Assembly (NCBI GenBank): GCA_002197995.1 | Contig: NGZR01000004.1 | Coordinates: 5,270,001 to 5,334,000, forward strand | Direction of reading: 5' to 3' | DNA: 64,000 nucleotides | Origin: Gaeumannomyces sp. JS-464 | Taxonomy: Eukaryota; Ascomycota; Sordariomycetes; Magnaporthales; Magnaporthaceae | In this document: positions 1 to 13,184 of the stretch, piece after piece | Layout: each line of letters begins with the position of its first letter | How positions within the stretch are numbered: position 1 is the first letter of the stretch | Made by a program: the position numbers and the translations under genes | Notes under the pieces: model-generated | Told to the model about the DNA's origin: nothing | What the model saw: only the letters and a program-made list of their open reading frames with translations | Databases searched by the model: none

Positions 1-328
1 CTTTTAGTGGGTTTGCTTTAAAGGATTCGGAGGATTAGAAAATGAGAAACAAAAACCTTTTTGTTTTCGCACGATATAAACGAAAGTGAAACTAGGAATT
101 TGGCCCTTGTATAAATGCCCTAGGTATATTACCTTGTTTCATTCGGTTGGAAGCTCTCTGCGACCCGAATGAAAAAGCGCGAGCGGTTCTGATGAATAGT
201 GAAACTTACCTCCCAATGCTCCACGAGGACGTCATAAAAATAAAATTGGCAAGTGGAGGCAAAGGGACACTTGCATGTGGGATTTGGGTTTGGAAGGTAA
301 CTAAAAACGCCTAACTGCCAGATATTAG
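1..328. other. Unassigned AT-rich sequence left of the truncated Copia LTR
   Basis: No coding signal is convincing here. The Copia-type LTR that starts at about 329 lacks its first 120 or so bases, so this stretch is probably another insertion or a rearrangement breakpoint. Confidence 0.4.
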
Positions 329-567
329 TTAGCCGCTGTGGGGCTACCTGATTCACCTACCTTGCACGCGCCGAAGCAGGGGTGAAAAACGCACAAGTTA
401 AATTTGGAGGCCCAACGCAAAGATGGCTTTCGTAGCCGTGGGTCGATTTTTTTAATTTCCCCATACAAAATAATTTTTCGGAAAATCGCGTGCGGCACTA
501 AAACCCCTTTGGGCGGGGGCTCGCGGGATCGATGTCGAAAGGTATATAAGGGAGGCGACTGTTAGCG

Positions 568-589
568 CCCCCCCCCCCCCCCCCCCCCC
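568..589. repeat. Poly-C tract (22 bp) in the Copia LTR
   Basis: A 22-base C run inside the truncated plus-oriented Copia LTR. The sister LTR at 20707-21241 has a 7-base G run on the opposite strand at the same place and the one at 33364-33897 has none, so the run has expanded in this copy. Confidence 0.9.
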
Positions 590-622
590 GCAATATAAGC
601 CTGTACCACCCACTAAGCTTGG

Positions 623-1002
623 TGTTACGACCAGCATGCAGGCCCTAGGGACATGATGACAGGAAGGGTTTCAAGTGGCGCCGCTACCCCGCACTACCAC
701 CAGGACACAAGGGGGCACGTGACGAGCTTACGTAAGTTGGATCTCTGGATTTTTGGACAAAGCCACAAATCCAAGCGACAGTAAGGAAAACGCACCGTGT
801 ACATAAAGGATGGATTTCCTTCTTTTTCAGATAGTTTTGACTAAGGCTTCGGCATTAGTTAACTTAAGTTAGCTCCAAGGCACCCCCTTGGGCAGGCAAT
901 CAAACTACTGTCACCAAGTTCATTAAACCCCTTAACAAGCGCACTGTTTTAAACACCTCCCCTAAGCGGCCCTACCTTAGGAGCAAAAGCCTGTTTATAA
1001 CA
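623..1002 (+). repeat. Solo Gypsy LTR
   Basis: It begins TGTTACGACCAGCATGCAGG and ends ATAACA, flanked by the 5-bp duplication CTTGG (618-622 and 1003-1007). It is related to the Gypsy-1 LTR at 1030-1375 but keeps more G and C, so it is probably younger or less affected by RIP. No internal element sequence is present, as expected after LTR-LTR recombination. Confidence 0.85.
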
Positions 1003-1029
1003 CTTGGGGCCCTGCCAGCACTACTTGTA

Positions 1030-1375
1030 TGTTACGACCAGCATGCAGGCCCTTTGGCTTTTTGGAAGGAGGGGTTTAAGTGGCGCACTACCCCACGGGG
1101 GAAGCACAAAGTGCTTTGTTGGATTTGCGACAAAGCGAACAAATCCAACCAAAGTAAAGCAAAAATAGTAAGTATATAAAGGAAGGATTTCCTACGGTTT
1201 TAAATAGTTTTAACTAAAGCTTCGGCATTAGTTAACCTAAGTTAGCTCCAAAGCACCCCTTTAAGCAAGCAATTAAACTATTATTACCAAGTTTACCAAA
1301 TCTCTTAATAAGCGTACTATTTTAAACACCTTTTTTAAGCGGTTTTAACTTAAAAGCAAAAGCTTATTTGTAACG
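1030..1375 (+). repeat. Gypsy-1 left LTR
   Basis: A 346-bp LTR starting TGTTACGACC and ending TTTGTAACG (TAACA with the last base changed). The following bases, TTTTAACTAAT, match those after the Gypsy-2 left LTR and mark the primer-binding region. An internal near-palindrome lies at about 1115-1155. Confidence 0.8.
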
Positions 1376-4300
1376 TTTTAACTAATTTTATTTAGCACTT
1401 ACTAGAAGTACGAATAGTATTATATTAGCGATTTTAAAAACCAGCAAATCGGCGTCCGCCCCCACTTTTAAATATAACAGCGTAACGTACACTACTATTA
1501 ACGCTTTTAACCTTTTTAAAGTTATAACGGGAAAATTGCAAAAAAGCAAAGCTAAACTAACCGCGGTAAAAGTTAAAATGGCGGAAGCTAAAAGATAATT
1601 TAAGCTTACGGTAGTTATGTATAAATTCTTTACGCTTAATAAATACGATAAAAAAGAAAGCAAATTTCGAACCTTTTTTACCGAATGCAAAAGCTATTTT
1701 TTGTTTTATTAAGCCCATTTTAAAAAGGAAAAACAAAAGGTTATTTACGCGGTAACCCGTTTTAATAGCAAAGTTAAAAACTAATTCGAACCTATTAAAG
1801 CGGATTATTTAAAAAGTTTTAATAAATTAAACGAAATTATTAAAATTGTGTTCGCTAATTTCGATAAATTCGGGGGAAAAATCGCTAAAATGTTTAAATA
1901 AATCGATAAAAAACGAATAATCGAAAAGGAGCTACTTTAACTCCGCTAAAAAAAAAGCGGCGTTAACGTATATATTAAAGTTTTAACAACTCGTTAACAA
2001 ATTTAACTAAACTAATTAAACTAAAATTATTTACTTTTATATTAATTTACACGACGACGTAAAAAACGAAATGGTTAAAATTAAACAGCTAAATACTTTC
2101 GCTAAATACGTTACGGTAACCGTTAAAATTAATAATAAATTATACGAACGAAAACTGGAAAAGAAAGGATAACAGTTTAAAAATATGGTGTAATATAAAA
2201 CCAATTAAAAAAAGGCTAAATAATAACCATTTACGGTATTAAAAACATATCCCGGACTTATAACTTAAATGCGGGAGCCACGTATTAAAAAAAGGTTAAA
2301 TTTAATAACTTTAAAAACGGGAAATGCTTTAAATGCGGCCAAACGGGCTATATTAAAAAGGATTACCCGTAACGTAATAAGCGATAAGCAACGGTCGCCC
2401 GGCGGTAAAACGATAAAACGGGCGAGGCTTTATGCTTTAGGGCGGCATTTAATTAAACCTATTATTACGAAAACTCGTAAGCGACGCATTAGTTAAATAA
2501 AAACGCATTAGGATAATACCCGCATAAAAAGGTAATTATAATATGTAAACAACTTAGTAAAAGCTTAACCCGACTCGAATATAATAACGAAAGCGAACAG
2601 CACGTCGTTTTTAAACCCACGAAGCCCGAAGAAAAGGACGACGCGGTCGCCCGTATCGCATTCGAAATTAACGATATAACCGGAGGATTACCGAACTTAA
2701 AAAAAAGGTATAAAGCTTTACCGGAAAAAAGCGAAACCGAGGAAAAAGGTTCCTTAAATACCGACGACGAAATCGATTAAAAACCGCTAGGTTAAACCTA
2801 TTTTACGAAAGCCGGTAACGAAATTAAAAAACTTAAATAAGCAACCTTGAAATACGACATTGGAAAAGCTTACATTTCGCTTAAATTATCGAAAAATAAC
2901 TAATGGTTTTAAAACTAACTTAAGCCTATTAGCGGAATTATGCATATAAAACTAACGTACGGCGATAACGGATAATTTTTGGACTGGTTTTAAAACGATT
3001 AAACCGTAACGTATTACGGAAAGCCGTACGACGACGTGTTAAAAAAAGGACCACGCTACGCTAAAACGCACCCGCTAAACCACCCGGACTTGCACGTTAA
3101 CTCGACAAAATATGTCGAGCTTTTTTAAGCAAAATGCACGCAAAATAAATGCTAATAAAATTTGGCAGCCAAATTAAAAAGTAACTTTTTTTTTAGGAAA
3201 AAAGGAAAAAGGCTAGTTAAGCACTTAAAAAAGGATTACCAACTTCCGAAATGAAAGGTTTAAGTAATAAATTACGGGTAATCCGTAATAACCTTCGCAT
3301 TTTTACCATTATACTTTATAATATGTGTGTTAAAACTTTTAACGTACCACTTTTACGGAAAGCCGGAATGCAAAGTATATATAAAAAAAAGCCCGGGTTT
3401 AAACCGATGGACTAATACGGTTCGGGATGCCCGTAAGCATAGGGAAAACCCTTAAAGCAAAAAACTAGGAAATTTACCCGAAATAAAAGCACGGAATAAA
3501 TTAAAACAATAATTAAAACCCCTATTTATAACAAACGACGATCGATACCGGCATATAATAGTAAAGCTATAGCATTAAAAACGGAAGTTAAAAGCTATAA
3601 TCGGTAGCAGGGCTTAAAGCAATTACCTTTCGTTAAAAGCAGCGAAAAGGTACAAATTTTAAACATAAAGGAAGCAATAACTATATAGCTTAAATATTGT
3701 AAAAAGGAAACCAATTACGTATAATAACAGAAAAATCGATGCAAAAACTAATCATTTTAAATTTTAACTTTAACGGAGGAATTTTCAAGTTATCCTAAAT
3801 ATTATAAACATAAAAAAGGAGGATATAATCCTAAGCATCTTTTGGTTTAAAAAGCGTAACTTACGAATAAATTAAACCACCGGCTAAATTTAATAGGAAA
3901 AGCCACTAGTAGTTAAAAAAGTCCAATAGTTACGGACTTTAAGCAATAAGCATGCGATGCTAAAAAAGGCAATTACAACGGTGGTAGGATAAAGCAGTTA
4001 ACCCTAACAATCGATATCGATAAGTTCGTAATTATTCGATAGCGATATTAATCCGGACGAACGAGTAAAGCTCGTTGCCCGAATGAAAAACGTTTCGAGG
4101 AAATATTTTAAATATTAGCGGTTATTTAAAAAGGATTTAACGACCGTATTTCCCGAACACGAACCGTTTAATTTCGAAATTAAATTTAAACTAAAAAACG
4201 CAATTTAAATATTAAAAAGTGTATTAACTTAGCCCCCGGTAGCAAAAGGTGCTAAAAAAACAATTAAAGGAAAATTTAAAAAAAGGATTTATTAAATTTT

Positions 4301-6482
4301 CGAAATTTCCAATAGGATATGGGATTTTATAAAAAATAAAAAAAAAACGGGACTTAGCGAATGTGTACTAATTACCGCTTATTAAACGAGGTTACTATTA
4401 AAAATCAGTATTTTTGCTTTTTATAAACGAATTAAAAAATATGCTTAAAAAAGCTCGATATTTTACGGCTTTAAACTTACGTAAAGCTTACGGGTTACTA
4501 CGAATTAAAAAAGGTTAAAAGTGGTTAACGACTTTTAAAATAAGGTTTAAATGCTGCGAATCCCTAGTAATAACCTTTAGTTTTACTAACGCATTAGCTA
4601 CGTTTTAAACAATAATTAACTACGTATTACGAAAATACCTTAGTATTTTTACGCTCGCATATTTGGACGACATTTTAATTTTTTTAAAAACAATGGAAAA
4701 ATATAAGCAGCACGTATATAAAATGCTTTAAAAGCTGCTTAAAGCAAAGCTTTTTTTAAACTAAAAAAATGTATATAGCACACTTAAAAAGTCGCTTTTT
4801 TTTTTTAAGTTTGTAATTATATTAAAACACGGAGCAGCCACGCGACCAGGCACCGAGGCGGGACCGGGAAACCTCGGACGCGAACAACCAGGCCACCGCA
4901 ACCAACCGAACTAACACCACCACTACCAACATTACCACAAAAGAGAAAACCCGGCACCGGGGCGCTACCTAAGCGCAACATGCATTCCCTACAGTTTTTC
5001 CCTTGCGTACTTTCCTATTGTCACCATTAATTACAAGGACGCTTTCGCGATGGAACCTTTAAAAGCAGTCGCAGGAACTAAGCAAACGGCACCACTGTTT
5101 AACACAGCAAAAACCGTATACGAAAAGTAAACATGGTTTTTACTCCCAAGCCACCGAGCCGGATGCGGACCGCACCCGGAAACGAGTTTAAAGGTTTTTA
5201 CATATATATAAAAACAGCAAAGGCACCGAGGTTTTTACAAACATAACGGCAGTATAACTAATAATAATAATTATATTAAAATAAGTTTTTATAAACTTTA
5301 AAAATGTTTAAAAAGTTAAAAAATAGCTCGTATTTACTAACGTTAAAAAAGTATAAAGGTTTTTAAAGTTTTTAAACTTTTACAAACGGTTTATTTAAAG
5401 TTTTAGTAAAAAAGCTGCACTATTTACAATTTTACCAAAAATAACGTTTAATTTTATTAAGGGAAATAAAAACAAAACGATTTCGAATTACTACGCAACG
5501 CCGTAATGTAAAAATTAATACTAGTAATACCAAACTTAAATAAACCCTTCGAAGTTAAAACTAATGCGTTGGATTACGTTATCGGAAGATAATTCGAATA
5601 AAAAAATAAAAAAAAAGGTTGTACCCGTGCGCTTTTTTTTTTCGTAAAAACTTAACGGATTTAAATTAAACTATTAAATCCATAATAAAAAGTTTTTCGC
5701 GATTATTCGAGCTTTTAAAAAATGGCGTTTATATTTATACAAAGCTAAATACCAAATGTTAATATATATAAATTATAGGAATTTATTACACTTTACCATT
5801 AGTAAAAACTTAAACAAACGATAAGTTCGATAAAGCGAATTTTTTTAAAACTATAACATTTAAATTAAATATCGAAAAGGGTCGGAAAACGAATAAGCGA
5901 ACGCTTTTAACCGCCGACCGGATTATAAGGTTAATATACCAAAATAAATTCGCGTAATTTTAGCCGAAAAGCTAAATAAATCCTTAATCCCGGCATAGCG
6001 AACGCTGGTTAAAACGGACAAATAAGAAAAATAAACCTTTAAAAAAATCCAACAAATTTATAAGCAGTTAGCTTATAAATACTAAAAGGTAATTAAAACC
6101 CGAAAACGATTTTAATAATACCACAGGTTTATAAAAATTAAAGCTAAAATGCACTAAGCAATTAAAAATTGTAAAAGCTGCGCAAAAAATAAAACGAGCA
6201 AGTATAAACCTTATAAATTGCTATAACCCTTATTAATACCTAGCAAAGTATAGCAAAAAGTTATTATAAATTTCGTTATTAAACTTTTTAAATTAAAAAA
6301 ACCTTTAATAAATATATAATACGATAGCATCCTAATAGTAATAAATAGGTTTACTAAATATGCTTTATTTTTACCATATAAAAAAAGCAATAACGTTAAA
6401 AAGTTAGCGTACGTTTTTATTAAAAACGTAATAGCGGAATACGAAACGCTAAACCGTTTAATTACGGATAAAAATAAGCTAT
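1376..6482 (+). mobile_element. Gypsy-1 internal region, 5' part (gag-pol relic)
   Basis: A RIP-decayed Ty3/Gypsy polyprotein on the plus strand, with stops in every frame. A CCHC zinc knuckle is visible at 2319-2369, with its His and last Cys both changed to Tyr, the changes expected from C-to-T and G-to-A mutation. The reverse transcriptase active-site motif YLDDIL is at 4660-4677. The RNase H and integrase regions follow and are cut at 6482 by Gypsy-2, resuming at 13636. A SINE-like insert at 4828-5268 splits the region just after the RT. Confidence 0.85.
4828..5268 (+). mobile_element. SINE-like retroposon insertion with 13-bp target duplication
   Basis: A 441-bp segment absent from the equivalent place in Gypsy-2 (near 10430). 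It is flanked by AATTATATTAAAA at 4815-4827 and 5269-5281. It is clearly more GC-rich than its host, shows little RIP, and ends in a TAA-rich tail. A 13-bp duplication and simple 3' tail are typical of LINE-mobilised retroposons, whereas LTR elements here make 5-bp duplications. I see no clear pol III A or B box, so SINE class is inferred. The motif GGCACCGAGG occurs near both ends. Confidence 0.7.
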
Positions 6483-6928
6483 TATTACGACCAAACACAA
6501 GGGCAAAAAGCGGGGAAAGGGAGGGAACGGTGGCTTAAAGCGTTGCGAACCCCGAACGGGGCACGACCACGCCCGGAGCCCTTTTTCTCTTATTACGTAA
6601 CCAGGTTACCTAAGCCGAAGGTGATTTGTAATTTGCCAAAAATTACAAATCGTAGGAAAAAGTAATTTGTAATTTGCCAAAAATTACAAATTAGGGACGA
6701 TTGCCACATAAAAACTACGAGTATAAATAAAAAAGGTTTCCTACCTTTTTAAATAGTTTAAATTAAAACTTCGGCATTAGTTAACCTAAATTAGCTTTTA
6801 GGCATCCCCTAAGGCGAACAATTAAATTATCCTTTTAAATTACGTGTTTTTTTATTAACCAAATTAAAAATACTATCCTTTTTACCCCCGAAATGCTTTA
6901 TTTTAAAAACAAACCCCTAATTATAACA
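6483..6928 (+). repeat. Gypsy-2 left LTR
   Basis: 446 bp, aligning end to end with 13185-13630. The first bases read TATTAC where the right LTR reads TGTTAC. It holds two tandem copies of a hairpin in which GATTTGTAATTT faces AAATTACAAATC (about 6613-6690). Confidence 0.92.
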
Positions 6929-9900
6929 TTTTAACTAATCTTATTTAGTACCTCGTCGAAAGGAAAACAGCGCAATTATAGCAAATAGCAGCAAAAAGCT
7001 TAAAGAGGAAAAAACCACGGTTTTTACCCTTAACGGTGTTAAGTACAACCTTAACGAAGCCGCTAATACGGCTAGCTTTTTTAAACTTATAACGGTTAAA
7101 ATCGCCAAAAGCCAGAACGAGGTAAAGCAATTTACTGCGAAATTAGCGTTTTTTAAAGCACCTATCGCAGTTAAAGCGTACAAGTTCCCGTCCCCGGATT
7201 TTTACGGAAGGGAGGACGGTAAGCTTAAAACGTTCCTTACCGAATGCAAAAGCTACTTTAAGTTTTACGAATAGCAATTCGTAAGCGAGGAATAAAAGGT
7301 TACCTACGCTGCTACTAGGTTAAACGGCAAGGTAAAAAAATGGTTCCAGCCGATTTGGAGCGACTATTTTAAAAAATATAAGGATAGCTAAAAAGCTACT
7401 AAACTCATTTTCGCCAGCTTCGAAACCTTCGGAAAAAAGGTCGGAAAGGGGTTCGAAATAGTCGACGAAACCCGAATCGCCGAAAAAAACCTATTAGCCT
7501 TTAAATAGCGAGGGTTTGCAATTAAGTACGCAGCGAACTTTTAACGGATTAGCACTAAACTTAACTAAAGCGACGTTACGCTAATGCTGCATTTTTATAA
7601 CGGATTACGCGAGGATGTAAAGGATAAATTCGCAAAGCAAAATCGCCCCGAGTTTTTTACGGATTACGTTCGAAACGCGGTTCGCATTAGCGATAAATTG
7701 TACGAACGATAATAAGAAAAAAAAGGATATGGTTTTAAAAACGTGGCATAAAATAACAAAACCAATTAAAAAAAGGCTAAATAGCAACCTATTACGGTTT
7801 ATAAAACGCATTTAAACTTTATAAACTTTAATGCGGAAACCGCTTACTAGTAATAAAAGCAGTAAAAAAAGCAAAAACAAAACCCAAAAAACGGGAAGTG
7901 TTTTAAATGCGGCCAAATTGGCCATATAAAAGCTAATTGCCCTTAGCGGGATAATAACCGCTAAGTAACGAACTTTTAACGAACGTAAAAAAGCTTAACA
8001 TAAAAAGGGCTATGTTTTAAAATAGCGTTTAATTGAACGGGCTATTACGACGAGTTATATGTTATATATTAATCCGATAAAAAGGTTACCGGATGGTATC
8101 CCCGGGAATTACGAAGCATTTATATGCTTAAAGCTATAAGGTTCGAATACGATAGCGAAGGAAAATAGCGGATCGTTTCCGGGCCCGAAAACTCGGAAAA
8201 GGAAAACGATACCGCCTTTCGCGGGCTTTAAAAGGAAGCAATCCTAGCAAATAACGCGGAGGAAGGAAAAGCCCGAAAAAAGCTTTTAAGTTAAACACAC
8301 CTTTTCCGGGAACCGGAGGATTTCGATACCGACGTTAAAATAAACCGAGGTGGTTAAAACTTCGAAACGGCCGAGTTTTGGGAGCGAGCGAAGGGTTTAA
8401 ACGGAGGAACCTCCGTACTTATAGTTCGCGAAAAGCAAGCGAGTTGGAAAAATTAGCACGCTTTTACGCCTTTCGATATTTCGGTATGTTTTTAAAACGC
8501 TAAGGTTTTAAAACACCCAAATGGCCCGTTATATTACGTTACTTTAACGAACGGAAATAACGGCTAACTTTTATCGTAGTTTAACAACCAGTAAAAAGTT
8601 AAATATACTAGTTACCGGTTTAACAACGTTAGCAAACCGGAATAAATTGCGTTAAAACCCGAGGACCACCTTAGTATTAATATAAAACACTTTGGATATT
8701 TGTACCTTTTTTAAGCAAAATGTATCCACGGAAAATGCAAATTCCATTTACGACCTAAGCTTAAACACGATTTCTTTTCACGAAGGTTAAAAAACGAGCT
8801 AAAAGTTAAACCCCGTTTAGCATTCCAATTGCTACGGTGGGAATTAGCCCGAATCGGCAAATTTACCGCAATTTTTAAACTTAGCGAACGGTACCCGATG
8901 TTATGCGTTATTAAAATGCTCGATTAGGGAAAGTGCGAAACTGTAAAATGCAAAAAGCATATAGCATAAAAGGCGAAAGCTTAGCATTAAAAGATCGCGC
9001 GAGCGTACGTACCGTTCGACCCGGATAAAGGGACGAACGTATAATACTCGTTCTTTTTATTAAAAAATTAAAAAAACTACCCGAACGGAGGGCACGGAAT
9101 GGAAAAAAAGAAAAAAAAACTAATAAAAACCCTCGTAATAGCAAAATTAAATTAACTATACGATTTACTAATATTTCGGATGGAATATTAAAGAAAAAGG
9201 TTAAAGTAATAATCGATTACGAAATATAAAGCGATTATATATCGTTATAAACGGTTAAACGGTATAAAATTCCCACGAAACGAAAACACCAACCGTATTA
9301 ATTAAAAACGGTCGAAAAAATACCTATCGCTTATAATAAAGGATAAATCGACCAAAAAACATAGCTAATAACATTACGCACCCGAAATAAGGAGGACGTT
9401 ATTATTATATTGGATAAATTGGATATAAAGGAAAAAAACGTTATTTTCGGGATTTTTTTAGCTTAGGAAAAATAATTTACGGATAAATTAAACTACCGGC
9501 CAAATTTAATAGGGAAAGCTATAAGTAATTAAAAAGGTTTACTAATTACAAACCCTAAACCGTAAGTATAAAAAGTAATAAAAAAAGGTTATAACGATAG
9601 CAGGACTTAGCAATCCACTTTTGCATTTAGCATTAACAAATACGCGATTATCTAAGGCGGAAAGCGACCAAAATAACCTAATTAATATTAAAAAACGGCT
9701 CGCGAATATTTCGGAAAAATACCACAAATACGAGAAATTATTTAGGAAAAACTTAAAAACGGTGCTTCCCAAATATAAACCGTTCGATTTTAAAATTAAA
9801 TTTAAGCTAAACACGTAATTTAAATATTAAAAGCTATACCAGTTTAGCCTTTAGCAATAGGAAATGCTAAAAAAATAACTGGAAAAAAACTTACGAAAAG

Positions 9901-12298
9901 GACATATTAAACCTTCCGATTTTCCAATAGGATATAAAATCCTATGGAAAAAAAAAAACGGGACGGAGCGAATATGCATCGATTACCGACCGCTAAACGA
10001 GGTTATTATTAAAAATCGGTATTTTATGCCTTTTATCGACGAACTGCGCGATAAGCTCGGTAAAACCTAGTATTTTACGGCTTTAAACCTACGGAAAGCT
10101 TACAATTTAATACGGGTTAAAAAAGGTTAAAAGTGGCTTACGGTTTTTAAAACCAGGCTTAAATATTACGAGTTTTTAGTAATAACCTTCGGGTTTACCA
10201 ACGCATTAACCACGTTCCAAAGGATAATTAACTATATGTTACGCGAATACCTCGACGTTTTCGTCCTCGCGTATTTAAACGATATCCTAATTTTTTCGGA
10301 AACGATAAAAAAGCATAATAAATACGTATATAAAATACTTTAAAAGTTGCTAAGCGCAAAGCTCCTCGTTAAACTAAAAAAGTGCGAATAGCATTCGTAA
10401 AAAAGTCGCTTTTTTAAGGTTCGTAATTACACTTAAACAGGTTTGCATAAACCTTAAAAAGCTCGAAAAGTTAAAAAATAGCTTATATTTAAAAACGTTA
10501 TAAAGGTATAAAGGTTCCTAGGATTTTTAAACTTTTATAAGCGGTTTATCCGTAAATATAGCAAAATCGCTATACCATTTACGAACTTTACTAAAAATAA
10601 CCACCAGTTCCATTAGGGAAGGCAAAAACAAAAAGCTTTCGAGCAATTACGGAACGCCGTATTAAAAAAACCAATGTTAGCACTCCCGGACTTAAAAAAA
10701 CCTTTTAAGGTTAAAACCGACGCGTTAAATTACGCGATTGGCGGTTAATTCGGACAACGAAACGATTAAAAACGGTTATACCTTTATGCGTTCTTTTTAC
10801 AAAAGCTAAATGGATTTAAGTTAAACTATTAAATCTATAATAAAAAACTTTTAACAATTATCCGAGCATTTAAAAAATGGCGATTACACCTTTATAAAGC
10901 AAAGCATTAAGTTATGGTATATATAAACCACAAAAACCTAACATATTTTACCATAAGCAAAAACTTAAACAAACGGCAAATCCGTTAAAACGAATTTTTG
11001 CAAAACTACGACATCCGGATTAAATACCGGAAAGGGTCGGAAAACGGCCGGGCGGACGCTTTAAGCCGACGACCGGACCATTAAGTTATAGTACTTAAAA
11101 AAATACGAGTAATCCTAGCAAAAAAACCAAACGGATTTTTAATTTCGGCATAAAGGATTTTCGCTAAAACGGTTCGATGGGGAAAAGTTTAAACCCTAAA
11201 AAAATCCAACAAATTTACGGCCAGTTAATATACGGCCATTAAAGCGTAAAAAAACGTGAAAACGGTTATAATAACACCACAGGTTCGCAAAAACCCGAGC
11301 CGAAATATAGGACGCAATAAAGGATTGCGAAAGTTATGCTAAAAACAAAGCTAATAGGCATAAACCGTACGGGTTATTGCAACCTTTGCTAGCACCGGGT
11401 GGAGCATAGCAAAAAATTACCATAAATTTCGTTATTAAATTTCCCCAATTTAAAAAAACCGTTAATTGGAATAAAATACGATAATGTATTGGTAATAATG
11501 GATAGGCTTACTAAGTACGCCTTATTTTTACCATATAAGGAAAGTAGCGACGCTACGAAGCTAACGTACGTTTTTATTAAGCATGTAATAGCGGAACACG
11601 GCACGCTAAACCGCTTAATTACGGATAAAAATAAGCTATTTATAAGCAAATTTTGGAAAGGGTTTACGAGCAAGCTAAGAGCAAAGCACTTTTTATTTAC
11701 AGCTTACCACTTTTAAACAAATGGATAAACGAAGCGGACAAACCAAACCATAAAGCAATATTTACGTTATTACGTTAATTACAAACAAAACGATTGGGTA
11801 TAACTATTCCCCATAACTTAGTTCGTTTATAATAGTTTAATTTATAAAAGCATAAAAACCATACCGTTTTATGCGAACTATAAGTTTACGCTTAATAGCG
11901 TTTAAGGAGAACCTAAAGTAAAAAAACATGCTTTAATGCGAAATACAAATAACGAAGCTTATTAAACTATATAAACACCTCCAAACAAAGCTAAAAAGCT
12001 ACGGCACCGCATAACTACTTAAGCAAACAAAAAAAAGGATCGAAAAACCGACCTTTAAAAAAGGGGATAGCGTTTATCTTTTTCGACGAAATATTAAAAC
12101 GAAACGACCGAGCGATAAGTGTTACAAACCATAAGAAATTGGGACCGTTTAAAGTATTAAAAAAGGTTTTAAACGTAAACTATAAACTTTAACTATTATT
12201 AACCATAAAATCCCACCCGATTTTTTACGTTTTTTTACTCGAACTAGCCCCGCCGGGCTTTAAAAGCAACGAGTTAATGGAAGTTAACGCAAAATAAA

Positions 12299-12433
12299 AA
12301 TACGAAGTCGAGGAGATCCTAGGCGAGGATGTAATTAACGGAACTAAGCATTACCTGGTTAAGTGGGTAAAATACGAAGTCGAGGAAAGCATTTGGGAAA
12401 AGGAGGCCAACTTTAAAAGAGCGCTGGAAGCTT
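12299..12433 (+). other. Chromodomain of Gypsy-2 integrase
   Basis: An open stretch reading KYEVEEILGED, then KHYLVKWVKYEVEESIWE, is a recognisable chromodomain with its aromatic residues present. Chromodomains at the integrase C terminus target chromoviruses to histone-marked chromatin. RIP-decayed versions occur in Gypsy-1 (about 14283-14417) and Gypsy-3 (about 16500-16640, minus strand, with HYLVKWAKYG still readable). Confidence 0.85.
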
Positions 12434-12487
12434 TGAAAAAGTACCAGCGAAAGGCCCTAAAAAAAAAGTTAACCCCTATGCCGGAAC

Positions 12488-12970
12488 TTAAACTCCAACT
12501 CGGAACACCCGCACCAAAGTAAACGTACCAATCCGAAGCAAAGCTAAAAGATCGAGGTCCGGGTTAACCATAGGATCGGCCCAGCTCGGGGATAGCGGAA
12601 GGAACTCGGGAGCTAGCAAATCGAAAGGCCCAAAAGGAGCCGGCGTGCCCGCCTTTTCGGCCTCCTCCCGCTTAATACGCTCCAGTTCCTCCACGGAGTT
12701 AATACCGCGCCGGATCGCGCGCATTCTTTTCTCGTTCCACGTACGCCGCAGTTTTTGCAAGCGTATAACCTTTTCCATCGCCGCTTTTAACTCCAAGTTT
12801 AGCTTAAAGCATTGGGCGGAAATATAACGAAGCTTTTTAAAGGAAAAACCCAGGATATCGCAACCCGTTTAGTTGGAACGCAAGCATTTCACACAACGAA
12901 AAAAATCCTAAGGCAAAGCAAAACATTTCTCCTGCTTTAAAACTTCGAAACAATAGGAATAAAAAGGCAT
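12488..12970 (-). CDS. Conserved antisense ORF of Gypsy-2
   Basis: The ORF runs opposite to the retrotransposon, between the chromodomain and the 3' LTR. The ATG at 12968-12970 opens MPFYSYC; the N-terminal half is interrupted by stops, and the last 103 codons (12488-12796) are open. That part is a charged, probably coiled-coil helix with RLQKLRRTWNEKRMRAIRRG and VEELERIKREEAEKAG, then a Pro/Asp-rich tail. The same ORF occurs in Gypsy-1 (14500-15015) and Gypsy-3 (15904-16351). I recall similar hypothetical proteins with CX2C pairs annotated widely in ascomycete genomes; this window shows they sit antisense in a chromovirus. No function is known to me. Confidence 0.6.
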
Positions 12971-13184
12971 TAGGATAGCAAATGTAAGGATAAAAGCTAA
13001 AAAGTCCTTGCGACGAAAGGTCGAAGCATTAACCACGGAGGATTTCTTTTTTTACACCCGATTAAACATTTTGTTAGCTAAAAAAAGGGATAAAAAAAGG
13101 TAAAAAAGGAAAGTACTTACCACTAATAAAAGGAAAGGGCAGCAATTATAGCTAAAAGGATTTGGCCTAAAAGGGGAAACTTAA

